Assembly (NCBI RefSeq): GCF_025698545.1
Contig: NC_068566.1
Span: 6,059,362-6,123,361 of the forward strand
Direction: 5' to 3'
Source of the DNA: Gossypium raimondii
Lineage: Eukaryota > Streptophyta > Magnoliopsida > Malvales > Malvaceae
DNA length: 64,000 nucleotides
Under the pieces are notes generated by a model, which worked only from the letters and a program-made list of their open reading frames with translations, did not search any database and was not told where the DNA came from. Below, one piece after another: positions 24,110-35,469 of this stretch; the first letter of the stretch is position 1, and the number at the start of each line of letters is the position of its first letter. Position numbers and translations under genes: made by a program.

Positions 24110-24963
24110 TTGGAGGTCTTGAAGCAACTCCATATCAACATATCAGTAGTACAAGCTTTGGAGCAGATGTCCAATTATGTGAAATTTATGAAAGATATAT
24201 TGCCAAAGAAGCACAAATAGGGAGAATTTGAAATTATTGCTCTCACTAAAGGGTGCACAACAATATTGATGAATAAATTACCTCCAAAGTTGAAGGACAC
24301 AGAGAGTTTCACTATTCCATGTTTAATTGGAAATCATTATGTTAGTAAGACGTTATGTGATTTAGGAGCAAGTATAAATCTAATGCATCTATCTATTTTC
24401 AATAAGCTAGGAATTGGAAAAACAAGACCTATTACGATTACGTTGCAACTGGCTGACCGATTCTATGCGCATCTGAAAGGTAAAATTGAAGATGTGCTAG
24501 TAAGAGTAGATAAATTTATCTTTCCTATGAATTTCCTTATTTTAGAATGTGAAGCTGACCAAGATGTGTCAATTATTCTTGGAAACCTTTTCTGATTACT
24601 GGAAGGATTTTAATTGATGTACAAAAAGACGAGTTAACCATAAGGGTAAATGATCAACAAGTTACTTTTGATGTATTTAATGGGCTGAAATGTGCTGCTG
24701 AGAATGAAGAATGTCATGCCATTGACTTGATAGGAGCAGTAGTGGAGGAAAAGTTCATGAGATTTTTCCACAACAATTCTAATAGTGATGAATATTCATT
24801 TAAGCGGAGACCCTTATGCCCTTTGCTAGAGCAAAATAGACCTTTCAATTTTGATGAAAAATCTTTGGTAGCTCAAGTATATTTGCATGGAGCTATTGAT
24901 GTCAAGGACATGAAAACGGATGACATATTTAAAGTTAATAGACAATGCTTGAAGCACTACTGA
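24110..24963 (+). pseudogene. Retropepsin-like protease region fused to the pol C-terminus
   Basis: At 24118-24260 the reading LHISVVQALEQMSNYVKF-like precedes the protease. At 24266-24595 the frame gives LPPKLKDTESFTIPCLIG, CDLGASINLMHLSIFNKLG and a C-terminal SIILGNLF. This is the protease of Athila/Tat elements with active-site DLGAS (DLGASI replaces DTGA and is usual in the group). After 24727 the frame passes from VVEEKFMRFFHNNSNSDEYS directly to SLVAQVYLHGAIDVKDMKTD and FKVNRQCLKHY plus stop, which is the normal last part of gypsy pol after the integrase. RT, RNase H and integrase are therefore deleted near 24800-24850. Confidence 0.8.
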
Positions 24964-26666
24964 GTGCTCATGTAGAGCGAGACAAATAGTCCATTGATTT
25001 TTGAGATGTTTAACTTCAACATCTTGAAAATTCTTTTTATTTTTATTTCATTTTCTCAATTTAAATTTCTCTTAATTATTTCATTTCATTTGTTTAATAA
25101 ACTGCAGGAAGGGAATGGGTTGGTGATGCAGAGCCCATTAAGACGAATCCTGCCAATAAAGAGAATGCACCCAAAGCACCAGAGGAAGAACCAAAGAAAA
25201 CAAAGCCTGTCAAGATTGAAACTAACCATGAGGACGAAAAGAAAGCAAATCCCCCAGTTGCACCACCAATGGACAGCATTGTGGCTATTCCACCTCTTTC
25301 TACTTAACCGATGACTAAACATGATCATGAGATCGATCAGATTATTGATGAACTCACCAGATTGATAATGAAGAGGAGGATGTACCACTTAATTTACTTA
25401 AAAGGCCGATGCGTTATAATATGAGTGCACGAAAGACCATTCACCATAATTAAAGTACCACCATTCAGTTCTAAGCTCGGGAAGTTTTTCTCCCTTTATT
25501 ACATCTCATTGTGTACATATATATGTTCTTTCATTCATGATTCATATCTATACATGTATTGAGGATAATGCATCCCTTAGGTTTAGGGGTGTATTGCGCA
25601 TCTAGACTGCATTAGATATTTAGTTGAACATGTTGTTTTAGTATTTTTCTGTTCATTTGTCATTCATTTTGCCATGGTACACAAGATTGCCAGGAATTGT
25701 TTACACTGTGATGAGTGTGTTTTTGTCTGTAATGTGCAATGAGTAGCTTAATTTTTTAATAAACTTAGAAAGTTGTGACAGTGGATTAGGTAATTTTAGC
25801 TTAAGATAGTTTACTTGTAAATTGATCCCTAAAATTAAAATGTCCTAATTGCAATTACAAATGATCTATAGTAAGTTTCTTTTAATAAACTTATAGATTC
25901 TTGAAGCTAAATTTAGTACAATGGCAATACTCAATCATGAATAAAGTGGCAATGTTTAAGAAAATTCAAGGAAAAAAATGCTATCAAATACTCCAATGCT
26001 TAGAATTGCCAAGTAAGTCAGCACCACTTTATTTGCTCCATCGTGTTGTTGACTAGAAATGTGAGTTCAAGTAAGTGTATGTAATAAAGAAAAGAAAATT
26101 AGGGGCACTCCACTGTAGTAATAGGCTAAGTAGCTTAGGAGGTAGTTGTTTGCTCCATCCATCTTTTTAGTCAAAAGCCTAAGCTTCATGAGTAAGTATT
26201 CAAATCATGACATGATTGAGTATTCGACAATTTAGTATATGCTCTATTGTCATTGTCGAGTCAAAGAATCATGTGACGAGTTGAATCCCCTAGTAGAAAA
26301 AAACAGGCATAATAAATGGATATTTATGTAATTGAGTATGTATAAGGCCAGATGAAAAAGGAAAAAAGAAAAGAAAAGATGAAAACAAAGTTATTTAAAT
26401 TAGGAGATACTTGCTATAGTGAAAATTACATGAATACTTAGGATTTTTCTTTCTTTTAGAACAATATTTTTTGCACTGTCTTTGCTAAATAAGCTTATGA
26501 AACTTGATCAAATTTTTAGACATAGAAGATTGCTGAGAACTAAATACAAAAGGCTCTCTTAATGGTCTAATAATACAAAGGTGATTATGTTCTTATGACA
26601 ATTCTTACGTTCATGCATTCATGCATATCTTGCTTGAGGACAAGCAACAACTCAGGTTTTAGGGTG

Positions 26667-28154
26667 TGATAACTCTTGAAAAGAGTTATAATTCATGCCT
26701 TTAGACTGGGTCAATTATCTGTACTTAAGTAAATTTAGTTGCATTTTTAGGACATTCCATTCGTAATTTTCATTGCATTATATTAAGAAGATTAGATTGT
26801 GCTTAAAAGTTATTATATGTTACTTTTACTTGTTTGCGAGAAGGATTTGTTTGATAATAATTGGTAGGTGCAGGATGTAGAGAAAGAAATAAAGGAATAA
26901 ATGTTTGTCGTGGCAAAAGGTTGGACAATTTGCCAACACAGATGCCGTGGCAATTCCAGGAAGACCGAGTCAACACTCAACGCATAATAGTTTTAGCCTA
27001 ACTCTACTTGTACTAGAAAAATCTGCTTAAAAATATAAGAAAATATCAGTGACTGTTAAATTTACCCTAGGGAAAAAGCTTATAAAAAGCCAAAAGAGGA
27101 AACCCTAAAGGGTGTGGAGATCTAAAGGTAACAATAAAGGGTAGTGGCTGAGTAGAGACGAAAGGAGGAAATCGAAGGTAGTCCCTCTCAACCAAAATAG
27201 GATACTGTGATGCTGGATTGTGGATTGACTTGGCGACAACCATCTTTCTAAGTTTTTCCATTATTTCTTAAGATGTTCTCTCGTGAATTGATTTGATCGA
27301 AACGATGTTGGGTGTGATTTTGAACTTGAATTTTAATTGCCAACCCATGAGCTAAATGTCATAGGGTTGGGATTACATGATAAAACTTTTATTTTCTTTA
27401 ATGGTTGAAGCATATATTTGATTTAATCTACTGTTTCATTCAATTATTTTATTTCCCAATTTTTGCGTACATTCTCTACACATAGATGAGTGTGCAGTAT
27501 GCCCATAAACTAAATCTAATTCTGAAAAGGTTAGATTAGTTAGACTGGAATTGAATGATACAATCGGGTATTCGACTGAATACTTGCAGCAGACTCTAAA
27601 CATAAAGTGGCGTTTGTATAGAATGAAGACAAAGTAGTGCAGGGTACCGTGCTAAGACCTATAGACACAGGCCAGATAACTTGAGATCTAGCTCTCAAAA
27701 GAAGTAAGTCACTTTAGGTCTCTTCTGAGCAGTAGATTGAGTACGATTTTGCTGAGGCATTACTGAAAGTAAGGGCAGATTCTTAGTAATCCCAACCTTC
27801 CAAATCAACAACGTAGACCCTTAATCATTTGTCGTAGTATCTTTGCCATAGCATTCTTAGTTATTTATTTATTCGCTCGCAGATTATTTATGTAATTATT
27901 CTGGTAATTGCCATTGCATTTTTACTCTTGCTTTGCCTTAGCATTTTTCAGTATTAGTCAATATACATTTTGCATATTACTACTTTAATTTACCACTGCC
28001 TACTTAACTTGGTGTCATAACATTAATCATAATTCGTTATAATAACTTAACCACTTTTATACCTAATCCGATTCTTGTGGAGACTCACATATCATTTTAT
28101 TACTTGATTCAACATGTATACTTGCATATTTTGCATACCATTTCACACGTGACA
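26667..28154 (+). mobile_element. 3' LTR of the Athila/Tat-like element, 1488 bp
   Basis: It starts TGATAACTCTTGAAAAGAG and ends TTTCACACGTGACA. It aligns along its length with the 5' LTR pieces 16143-16165, 19072-20454 and 22121-22221; shared stretches include GGTGCAGGATG, GCAACTGAG/GGCTGAG-TAGAGACGAA and TTGGTGTCATAACATTAAT. The 5' LTR less its insertions is about 1507 bp. The two copies differ by many substitutions, so the insertion is not recent. The minus-strand open frame at 27067-27261 is mirrored by one at 19464-19664 in the other LTR and is not a gene. Confidence 0.85.
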
Positions 28155-28615
28155 CCCGTGTGGTACTGTTTATATGGTCATTAAATTTTGCACACAATTT
28201 CAATTTTTTACACAGCCTAAGTACACGGTTGTGTGACTTTAAGCTTAAATTATTGCATCTAGGTCTACACGACTTCAGTTAGTTACACAACTTGGCAACA
28301 CAACCATGCGACTCCCTTCCACACGGTTTTAGTTCTTCACGCGGCCTAGGCACATGAATCTGTGACCCTTTTTTGCTGAAATTTCCCTACTTTTTGTTAA
28401 GTTATCAATTAAGTCTCTATTTCGGGTTGGTTTAAGAGCTTTCGTAAGCTTGTTTGAAACTCAATTTATTTTATAAATCATTTTATGCTCAGATAATAGA
28501 ATATTTTATTTCTTATTTGAATGTTTAAATTTGAAATTGTACGTGATATGCTTGTTAATTGTTGTAGCATCCTATAACTCAGGTCCAACAACCAAACCAG
28601 GTGAAGGGTGTTACA

Positions 28616-28949
28616 ATTAACCATAGGAGCTTTTGCTTAGTTTTGTGACAGGTTGAATGTGGTTGCATTTGAAGTTTTCCAACGAGTAAATGCAAAGAGA
28701 ATATCAAAGGAAGTAACTGTTGTAAGTTGAGAAAAGTTGTTAAGCTCAACCAAATTCTGGTGATTAGTTATGAGTAGTTATCCCTTCTGTTGAAAATTCA
28801 TTGTATATATATACATAAAAACTGTAATCTCAAGATAGAAATGTATGGAATTATCCTTCTTCTTTTATATTTCTAGTAAAGAATAAATCATGCCCATGTG
28901 GTTGGCACTGAGTCATTCAACCATTGTGCTACCTATTTAGTTATGTATG
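28616..28949. other. No gene seen between LTR E and the antisense LINE
   Basis: Non-coding text after the LTR end. The stretch 'gtatatatatacataaaaactgtaatctc' followed by 'ttctagtaaagaataaatc' may be the tail of a copia-type LTR, but no partner or boundary was found. Confidence 0.3.
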
Positions 28950-30480
28950 GGTTTTCAATGCAATCGACTCGAACTCCTAAGCTTGAATCAAACCAAGCTA
29001 AATGGGTAAATGGGTATGTACAAAATAAATGATCTAGTACTTTTGATTCAGCACAACAAAACGGACATATGATTTCAATCCTAGTGATTTTGTAATGTAG
29101 TTTTGATCTAACTAGTAGGCAGTTGTTGCAGAGTGTCTAGAAAAAAAAACTAGTAATTTAAGCTTCCACAACGTTTGCCAATTGATAGGCACATATGTTC
29201 TTGGTTTTGTCGCGAGATGTTGTTGTTGTAAGAACCTATAAACTTCCTTGACATTGAAATTCTCGGAGTAGTTGTGTTTCCATACATAACAATCCTCTAT
29301 TTTCATTAGGGAAAATGCCCAAGAGAAAAGTTCAAAGGCCCAAGATTTGTGCAATTTCAATCGAATTATATTGTAGTTCCATATTACGAGATTTGCAGGT
29401 TGTAAATGACTAATAGGTAAACCTAGTAAGCTTTGACTGGGAGATTGCTTTAAGATGAGTCCATGATTGACCACTGAAACATTGTTACCATCCTAGATTT
29501 GAATATTTAATCATTTATAGCAAAGTTCATGACTACGCAGAAAGCTTTTTCAAGTCTAGGTATTTGTTCGTTTTGTTTGTACTTGTAAAAAATTTTGTTT
29601 CATGCAATATTTGGCCAATAAAGCAATCTGCATAAGGCCTTGTGGATTAGAAAGTATTTTCCATTCTTGGTTGGCTAAAAAAGCATAATTTATCATTTAG
29701 GAGCAACAGATGCCTAGACTTCTGTAATACACTAGGCTGCAGACATCATCCCATTGACATAGGTGTAATCCTTGTTTGTGGGGATCATGATCCCACCAAA
29801 CGTACTATTTTGTTAATAGAGTTCAGTATTAATTTTGGGGACTATACACAAGATAAGGTATAAAGAGGTAGAGATGCCAATGTAGATTTGATAAATGCCA
29901 ACAAACCTCTTGGAAAGAGCAGTTTAGTTTTCCACCTTGCTAATTTATAATACATGCGATTCAAGATCGGTTGGAAAAATTATTTTTCTTGTTCATAAGG
30001 CTTAAGTTAACTCCCAAATATTTGCTTGATTTTTCCACAATGTGAACTCCTAAAATGTTGTGAAGCCAACATCTTTTTTTGGCACCTCTAGATTTACTTA
30101 AGTACAACTCAAAATTGGCATGGTTTATTGTCAGTCCAAAAATTCGACAATAAGTGGTCAATAGTTGTTTTTATTCTTTTACAATTGCTTAAGTATGCAT
30201 TAAAGAAAATGTACGAGTCATCAATAAACAACAAATGAGACACCGGTGGTGCATACCGACTAATATGAATTCCTTTTATCTCGGTATTTTGTTCTACTTG
30301 TAATACCATTAGTGGCAAAACATTTTGGCACAACAGAGAGATATGGAGATAACGAGTCACCTTGTCGTAGCCTTTAGTGAGATTTGAATTGTGTTGGCAA
30401 GCTACCATTGATAAGGACTTGATACAATACTGTGCTAATACACTAGTCAATTAATTGTTATGTTCCATTACTCGGAGAAA
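28950..30480 (-). mobile_element. LINE remnant: RT C-terminal half and zinc-binding domain
   Basis: Reading the minus strand from the right, RT text near 30250-30180 gives YAPPVSHLLFIDDSYIFFNA (catalytic FADD seen as FIDD). FGLTINHANFELYLSKS and HNILGVHIVEKSSKYLGVNL follow at about 30130-29990. At 29474-29112 comes a zf-RVT-type domain (YSENFNVKEVYRFLQQQH, then WQTLWKLKLLVFF). At 29060-28990 the cysteine/histidine block CPFCCAESKVLDHLF completes it. Stops and frame changes separate the pieces, and the endonuclease is absent. Confidence 0.8.
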
Positions 30481-30701
30481 TAAACTTTAGTTTATCCTAT
30501 CATAAGCCTTTAGCATATTGATTTAAATTTTATATATTAAATTGCTAAATATTTTTCATATAATAACTTCAATTTGACCAAGAGATTGTTAGATAATTTA
30601 TAAATATTAAATTACAACTTATATATTTTAAAATAATTTTATAATTTTTATATACTTTTGGGGAAAATAAATAAAACATTAATTTCTAAATAATACTTTA
30701 A

Positions 30702-31245
30702 GTTAATTATGTCATACATCCCCAAATAATGACCCTTATTATAAATTAGCCCCAAACTTTAAAACATTCTAATTACATCCCCAAACTATAATTGTTATAT
30801 CCATAAGGTTATTCCACTACTAAAATCGTAAATTTAACTGTTAAATTAGGCATCGATTTCAATGCATAATTTAAAATGAAATTTTAAAGAAAAGAAATGA
30901 ATATTGTCGAAATAGATGTTGTAAAAATTTTGATTTTTATGTTTCCAAAGCTTTTGCAAAAGCGTTACCATTCACTTTCTCCTTTTTTCGATTTACTTTA
31001 TTTTTACTTTTTACTTTTTACTATTGAAAGTTATGTGCCTATGTTTTACTTTTCTTTAAAATTTTCATTTTAAATTATACCGCATAAAATTTGATGTTTC
31101 ATTTAATGTTAAATTAATAGTCTTAATAATGGAAAGACTTAATTGATATAACATCAATTGTTTAGAGATATAATTAGAATGCTTTGAAGTTTAAGGACTA
31201 ATTTACAACGAGGGTGATAGTTTGGAGATATCTAATGCAATTAAA
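30702..31245. mobile_element. Inverted-repeat element (MITE-like), about 545 bp
   Basis: The left end GTTAATTATGTCATACATCC, then 'CCAAATAATGACCC', matches the reverse complement of the right end (ATTTAATTGCATTAGATATC, then 'TCCAAACTATCACCC'). The arms continue with 'AAATTAGCCCCAAACTTTAAA' against 'AAATTAGTCCTTAAACTTCAAA'. Arms exceed 100 bp. The centre is AT-rich without coding sequence. A relative lies at 33582-34010. Confidence 0.7.
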
Positions 31246-31570
31246 TCTAATCATTTAAACTTAACCTGAGTTGTTTAACTTTTTATTTCTAAAATGAATA
31301 TAGTGAAAATAAATATTAATTTAAATCAGTAGAAACATTTCTATCACCGGTGAAGCAAAAGCTTGGAAAGAAACTCATCAAAGGATTCTTTTTGCTTCGA
31401 TGGTTTGCCTATATTCCAATGTGCTTATGTCTGCCTGAGCCCCGATGCAAGTCCTCCTTACTTCACTTTTTTGGTGGTGAAGACTTGATTCAAACGAACA
31501 CAGTTCCTTTCTTTCATATGGTTTGACTATCAATCAAGCACTCATATGATTTTCTTAATTTATATTTCTT

Positions 31571-32969
31571 AGGGTAAACTACCAAAATAGTCACTTTTGT
31601 TTACCTCAAATTACATTTTAGTCACTTATGTTTGAAATGTGTTACGTTTTAGTAGCTTACGTTATCATGTTGTAACCTTTTAGTCGTTAATTACAGTTAA
31701 TGGTGTAATAGTAAGTTGGCATGACACATTTCAAACAAAAATTTAGGCTAAACTATATAATTGGTCCTCAATTTTTTCGTTTTGAGTAATTTAATTTTTT
31801 TCTTTTATGTTGTTTTTAACTTTCCTTTCCTTTGTCAAATAACCATCTCTAACAATGTGGGATTCAAATGAAGGAAAAACAAGAACCACAGCTTGCATTA
31901 TATCAACTGGTCTCATGAACAATTCCCCTTTCGATATTTGAAAATAGGCAAAATACTCAAAAACCTACAAGCATGAAGAAACATGAAGACCCAACAAAGA
32001 GTAAATAACAACAATATCCATAAGATAACTTACAAAAACCAAATACAAATTACTAACTCAATGCAAAAGTCAGTATCTTTACAATCTAAAGGCAAGTAAA
32101 CCAAATATAATCAACAAAGTATTCAACCATTTACCTTTTCCGGTGGACTCCGCAATCTTAATCGCTTCTCATAGTTAAAGAAAACTTTCCTTCTATACAC
32201 CTCTACAATGGAAAATAAAATGTACCATCATTTTTTTTTCATTTTACTACTAATTAAAAGCAAAAAAGGATTGAGAGAAACTTGAAAGAAGAACAATAAC
32301 CTCCCAAGATGAACTTAGAGTTATAGTCAGGAAGAGCTACTTTATGAAACATGGTTTTCGAACCATCGGTGGTAGATTCATCACTTTCCATTGACCATTT
32401 GGAGAAAGACAAAAAAGTGTTTATTGAAAAAAAGCAGAACCCCAATCCGAAGTTGAAGTTGAGTACCACCAGCAGATTGCACCTATGCTCGAACCAACAG
32501 CGATTCCAGAGACCCATTTTACGAAAGTGCTGGAAAATGAACCCTTTTTATTGTTGGGGTCGATGTTTGAAGCGTCGGTAAGAGGCAATGACAAGAATTG
32601 GCAGGTTAGGAGTCGTTGTTGGATAAGGGAGAGATGGAGCATCGATGGCGAGGATCGTCTTAGAGGGAAAAAGGAGGAAAACAGAGGGAGAAGCAAAAAA
32701 GAATGAAAAAGGAAAAAAAGGAAAAAGGAAAGCTAAAAAGAAATAAAAGAAAAAAAATTAAATTGCTAAAAACGAAAAAATATAGGGACCAATTGTATAA
32801 TTTAACCTGGAATTTTCGTTTGAAATGATTATTTAACATGCCACGTCATCTTACCGTTACACCATTAACGACAATTAACAGTTTAGTGACTAAAACATAA
32901 CATTTCAAACATAAATGACTAAAATGTAACCTTAAACAAACAAAAATGACTATTTTAATAGTTTACCCT
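31571..32969. mobile_element. Pack-MULE-like TIR element carrying a gene fragment, 1399 bp
   Basis: Both ends start AGGGTAAACTA(C/T)(C/T)AAAATAGTCA when read inward. The arms pair for roughly 250 bp, through 'ACATTTTAGTCA(C/T)TTATGTTTGA', 'GTTAATGGTGTAA' and 'ATTGGTCC'. Flanks 31562-31570 (ATATTTCTT) and 32970-32978 (ATTTTTATT) agree at 7 of 9 positions, as expected for a worn 9-bp Mutator target duplication. The interior is not transposase but a higher-GC, gene-like segment on the minus strand (32290-32642). Long TIRs, a 9-bp duplication and a captured exon together describe a Pack-MULE. Confidence 0.75.
32290..32642 (-). pseudogene. Captured first exon resembling mitochondrial calcium uptake protein (MICU)
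   Basis: From the ATG at 32642 the frame reads MLHLSLIQQRLLTCQF, a likely targeting peptide, then FVKWVSGIAVGSSIGAICWW, a transmembrane-like segment near the start of plant MICU proteins. A T-run near 32425 shifts the frame. After it the text continues LSFSKWSMESDES and VALPDYNSKFILGG. This is followed by GGAG|GTTATTG, a good donor site, where plant MICU exon 1 ends (PD..SKFLFG). No EF hands or other exons follow inside the element. The match is from memory of the family; the fragment alone cannot bind calcium. Confidence 0.55.
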
Positions 32970-33172
32970 ATTTTTATTGGATTCTAAATGAAGTATTATC
33001 TTCTTTAGGAAAAAACACACTTACTCGTTAAAAATAAAATATTTTAAATATATAATTACTGATTTTAGCTTAATCTTAATTTTCCAAATTATTCCAATTT
33101 TTAATTAAAAAAGTTAGCATTAATAAACACATTTCAATTTAAAACATGATGTTTACTTGAAATTAAAGTAAG

Positions 33173-33520
33173 GAGAAATTATTTTATGAACTTTTCTCAT
33201 CACATTATTTATAGTCACTTTTTAATTATTTATTATTTTAATTTTTTTTCATGTCATTTATACATAATTTTGGTAATCTTTTACTTTGAACCTTGAACCC
33301 ATAAAAATTACAAAATTATGTATTAATGACATGAAAAGAATTACTGAATGCTATTAAATAATTTTTTACCTTGATCCCCAAGATCCGAGTTCGAGTTCGA
33401 GTTTCAAGGTTAAAAATACTAAAATTATGTATCAATGACATAAAAATTACTAAAATGTCATTAAATAATTGAAAAAGACCATGAATGATGTTGTGAGAAG
33501 GGTCCATAAAGTAATTTCTC
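33173..33520. mobile_element. MITE with long terminal inverted repeats, 348 bp
   Basis: The left arm GAGAAATTATTTTATGAAC, then TTTTCTCATCACATTATTTA, pairs with the reverse complement of the right arm (GAGAAATTACTTTATGGACC, then CTTCTCACAACATCATTCAT). The arms extend through 'TAATGACAT' and 'ACATAATTTT'. Nearly the whole element is a hairpin. The centre holds 'GAGTTCGAGTTCGAG', a short direct repeat. Confidence 0.75.
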
Positions 33521-33581
33521 AATGTAATCACAATATCTCACATGGAACAATTCTTATTGTTGAGTCAAAATAAAATTTTGA

Positions 33582-34010
33582 GTTAATTGTACTAAATATC
33601 CTTAAACTATAACCTTTCTAAATTAATTCTTAAATTTCAAATAATTTTAAATAAAATTTTAAATTATTGAGATTATATCAATTAAGTCCTTCGTTATTAA
33701 AATTATTAATTTGACTATTAAATGACACGCAAAATCTTACGTGATATAATTTAAAATGAAAATTCTACTGAAAAATAGATATTTTAATTTTGTATTGTTC
33801 ACTCTTTCTTTCTTTTTCAATTTTACTACTCTTATTGCAACATTTTGTTTTTTTTTTAGTTTCACTTTAATTTTAATTGCATAAGATGTGAAATGTCATT
33901 TAATTAGTTAATATGACATTAATAATTTACGAATGTAATTAAAATATTTAAAATTTGAGAACCAATTTAAAATAAATATCATAATTTGAGATGTCTATTA
34001 CAATTATCTC
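33582..34010. mobile_element. Inverted-repeat element (MITE-like), about 430 bp
   Basis: The left end GTTAATTGTACTAAATATCC pairs with the reverse complement of the right end (GATAATTGTAATAGACATCT). The arms continue through 'AAATTAATTCTTAAATTTCAAA' versus 'AAATTGGTTCTCAAATTTTAAA'. The layout matches the element at 30702-31245, so the two are likely the same family. Confidence 0.65.
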
Positions 34011-34221
34011 TAAAATTCCTTTACGGACTTGAATTTTAATTAATAAAGCATATTAACTATCAAAACTAAATACTTCCTTTTTCAGAAAGAAAAAAGAAAC
34101 TGAAAAACTTAAAATAACCAAAGCAAATATTCCACCCCTGAATTTTACCTCTTGGCCCAAGAAAAGAAGACAAATTTTCCCTGTACACCACCGACTTTAA
34201 TAAATAACAAGAAGTATGCAC

Positions 34222-35333
34222 TTATCTTTGGTTTCTTTGTTCAGTAATTGAAGTATTATTGTTATGATCAGAATCAAGACCCAAACACTTGAGAAATGCT
34301 AGCTTAGCAAGCCTGAAATAGTGGCAGGGATGAAGGTCCAATTCCTGCTGATTTGGTTCCTTTCTTGAACTTCCCTCCATCTCTTCTCCTCTTACCATCC
34401 TCCTACATGTTGCTTTTGCTATGCCTATCTCTCCACTTATGCTCTGCCTTTCTCTGACCTGAAAAAACATTATCCCTTAACCACAACTGTTACTATAATC
34501 ATGCTTCAATTATTATCATTCCCCAAAGAGCGAAAGCAGAACTTCAAGTAACGGGAACAAGAACCTCAATGTGCTTTATGTAAACAAAACTTGGAGGTTA
34601 AGTCTCAAGATTCACACACAAAATGAATGACAGCATTTCAAGTTTGCGTTTGGAATTCTAATCATACTAAGAACAGACATTGCTTCTTAGAAATGGTTTA
34701 CTTTTGTTTTTTTTTTTCATTGTTTTACCTAACCAGAAAGGGTCCCCATATACTATCAAATAAAAAAAAAAAAGGGCCCCAATAATCTTCACATTGTTTT
34801 CCCAAAACCCACTATATAATACATTTCTATATGTCTATAATATAAAGAAGTTAGAAATGGAAATAATAAAAGTTCATCCAAAACAATTGAAGAAAATAGC
34901 AAGAAATTCCAGTTTATGCGTCAATTTCAACCATCAGGTAGCTCCCTGCTACCCATTTTTCATTTCTTCAAAAAATATATATTTCTTAATGTCTCACGTT
35001 TCTTTCTTCTTGGCGAAGAAAATATTAACTCAAAATAAGCCATGTGTAAGACCCAATTGAATAAAAACGAAGAAGGGGGGCTGGATGAAGAACAAAGGAA
35101 GAAGTGGATACCTGGGAAGAAAAGGTTGTAGTTTGCTTGAAACCAGGTAGCTTGCCCAACTGGGAGTCAGGGGAAGATGAAGAAGAAGAAGAAGAGGTTT
35201 CGGGGAGATCGAAAGCGAAGAGAGTGAAGCCATAAAGAAGAAGCATGAGAAGTAGAAGGACGATTATTTGGATCCATATCAGCCAAGGGATTCTGTAGCT
35301 TTCAATCGTTACTTCATCCCCAAAATCATACAT
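34222..35333 (-). CDS. Small single-pass membrane protein of unknown function, two exons, 152 aa
   Basis: Exon 1 is 35333-35112 and exon 2 is 34458-34222, with borders CCCAG|GTATCC and TTTTTTCAG|GTCAGAG joined in phase 0. The start MYDFGDEVTIESYRIPWLIW leads into one hydrophobic segment (about residues 16-40, IQIIVLLLLMLLLYGFTLFA). A serine run (ETSSSSSSSSPDS) follows, then a basic and acidic tail (GEIGIAKATCRRMVRGEEME) ending HNNNTSITEQRNQR. The tail contains CHYFRLAKLAFLKCLGL, which may be an amphipathic helix. A longer reading from 35465 adds a compositionally odd N-terminus and was not chosen. I do not recognise a named family; similar short proteins exist in other dicots as far as I recall. 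Confidence 0.75.
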
Positions 35334-35469
35334 TTTTTGTTGTGGTCGAATAAAATACAAAAAAAAAATTTGAGGGAAGAAAAGGAAGAGAGGGAGAGGC
35401 GAAGAAAAGGAAGAATTTGAAGGTAGAAGGGAATCTGGGGTGGGTCGAAAATTGAAGTATTCCAATTTG

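Larger units (their letters stand above)
16143..28154 (+). mobile_element. Athila/Tat-like Ty3/gypsy element lacking RT and integrase, with two insertions in its 5' LTR
   Basis: The 5' LTR runs from TGATAACTCTTGAAAGGAG (16143) to CACACGCAACA (22221) and holds two later insertions. The 3' LTR is 26667-28154. The flanks CTCGT (16138-16142) and CCCGT (28155-28159) form a 5-bp target duplication with one mismatch. A primer-binding-like site (TTTTTAGCACCGTTGTCAGG) follows the 5' LTR. Phrases typical of these elements precede the 3' LTR (CTTGAGGACAAGCAACAACT). Internally there is gag (22345-23930), a protease region and the extreme C-terminus of pol, but no RT, RNase H or integrase. It therefore depended on enzymes from another element. 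Confidence 0.85.
12561..28615 (+). mobile_element. Old host LTR (LTR E), split into three pieces by later insertions
   Basis: Three pieces join once the insertions are removed: about 12561-12961, 15264-16142 and 28160-28615. The joins are exact: GTTAT is duplicated around solo LTR A, and CTCGT/CCCGT around the gypsy element at 16143-28154. The rejoined text across the second join reads CCACACGCTCGTGTGGTAC, one of the usual palindromes of these LTRs. The 3' end is GGTGAAGGGTGTTACA at 28615. The 5' end was not found. About 1.7 kb of the LTR remains. Confidence 0.65.

Noticed and set aside
11551-28615. One giant LTR from 11551 to 28615
   Set aside because: The ends TGTAACACTTC and GAAGGGTGTTACA look compatible, but the flanks (AAAAT and ATTAA) do not form a TSD and the terminal sequences belong to different families.
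32351-32706. Plus-strand frames at 32351-32706
   Set aside because: They are shadows of the MICU-like fragment, whose coding sense is the minus strand (targeting peptide, membrane segment and donor site all on minus).
35334-35465. Extended start of the 152-aa membrane protein at 35465
   Set aside because: The added residues are F/P/S-rich from a pyrimidine-rich leader. The ATG at 35333 gives a compact protein with a membrane segment close to the start.
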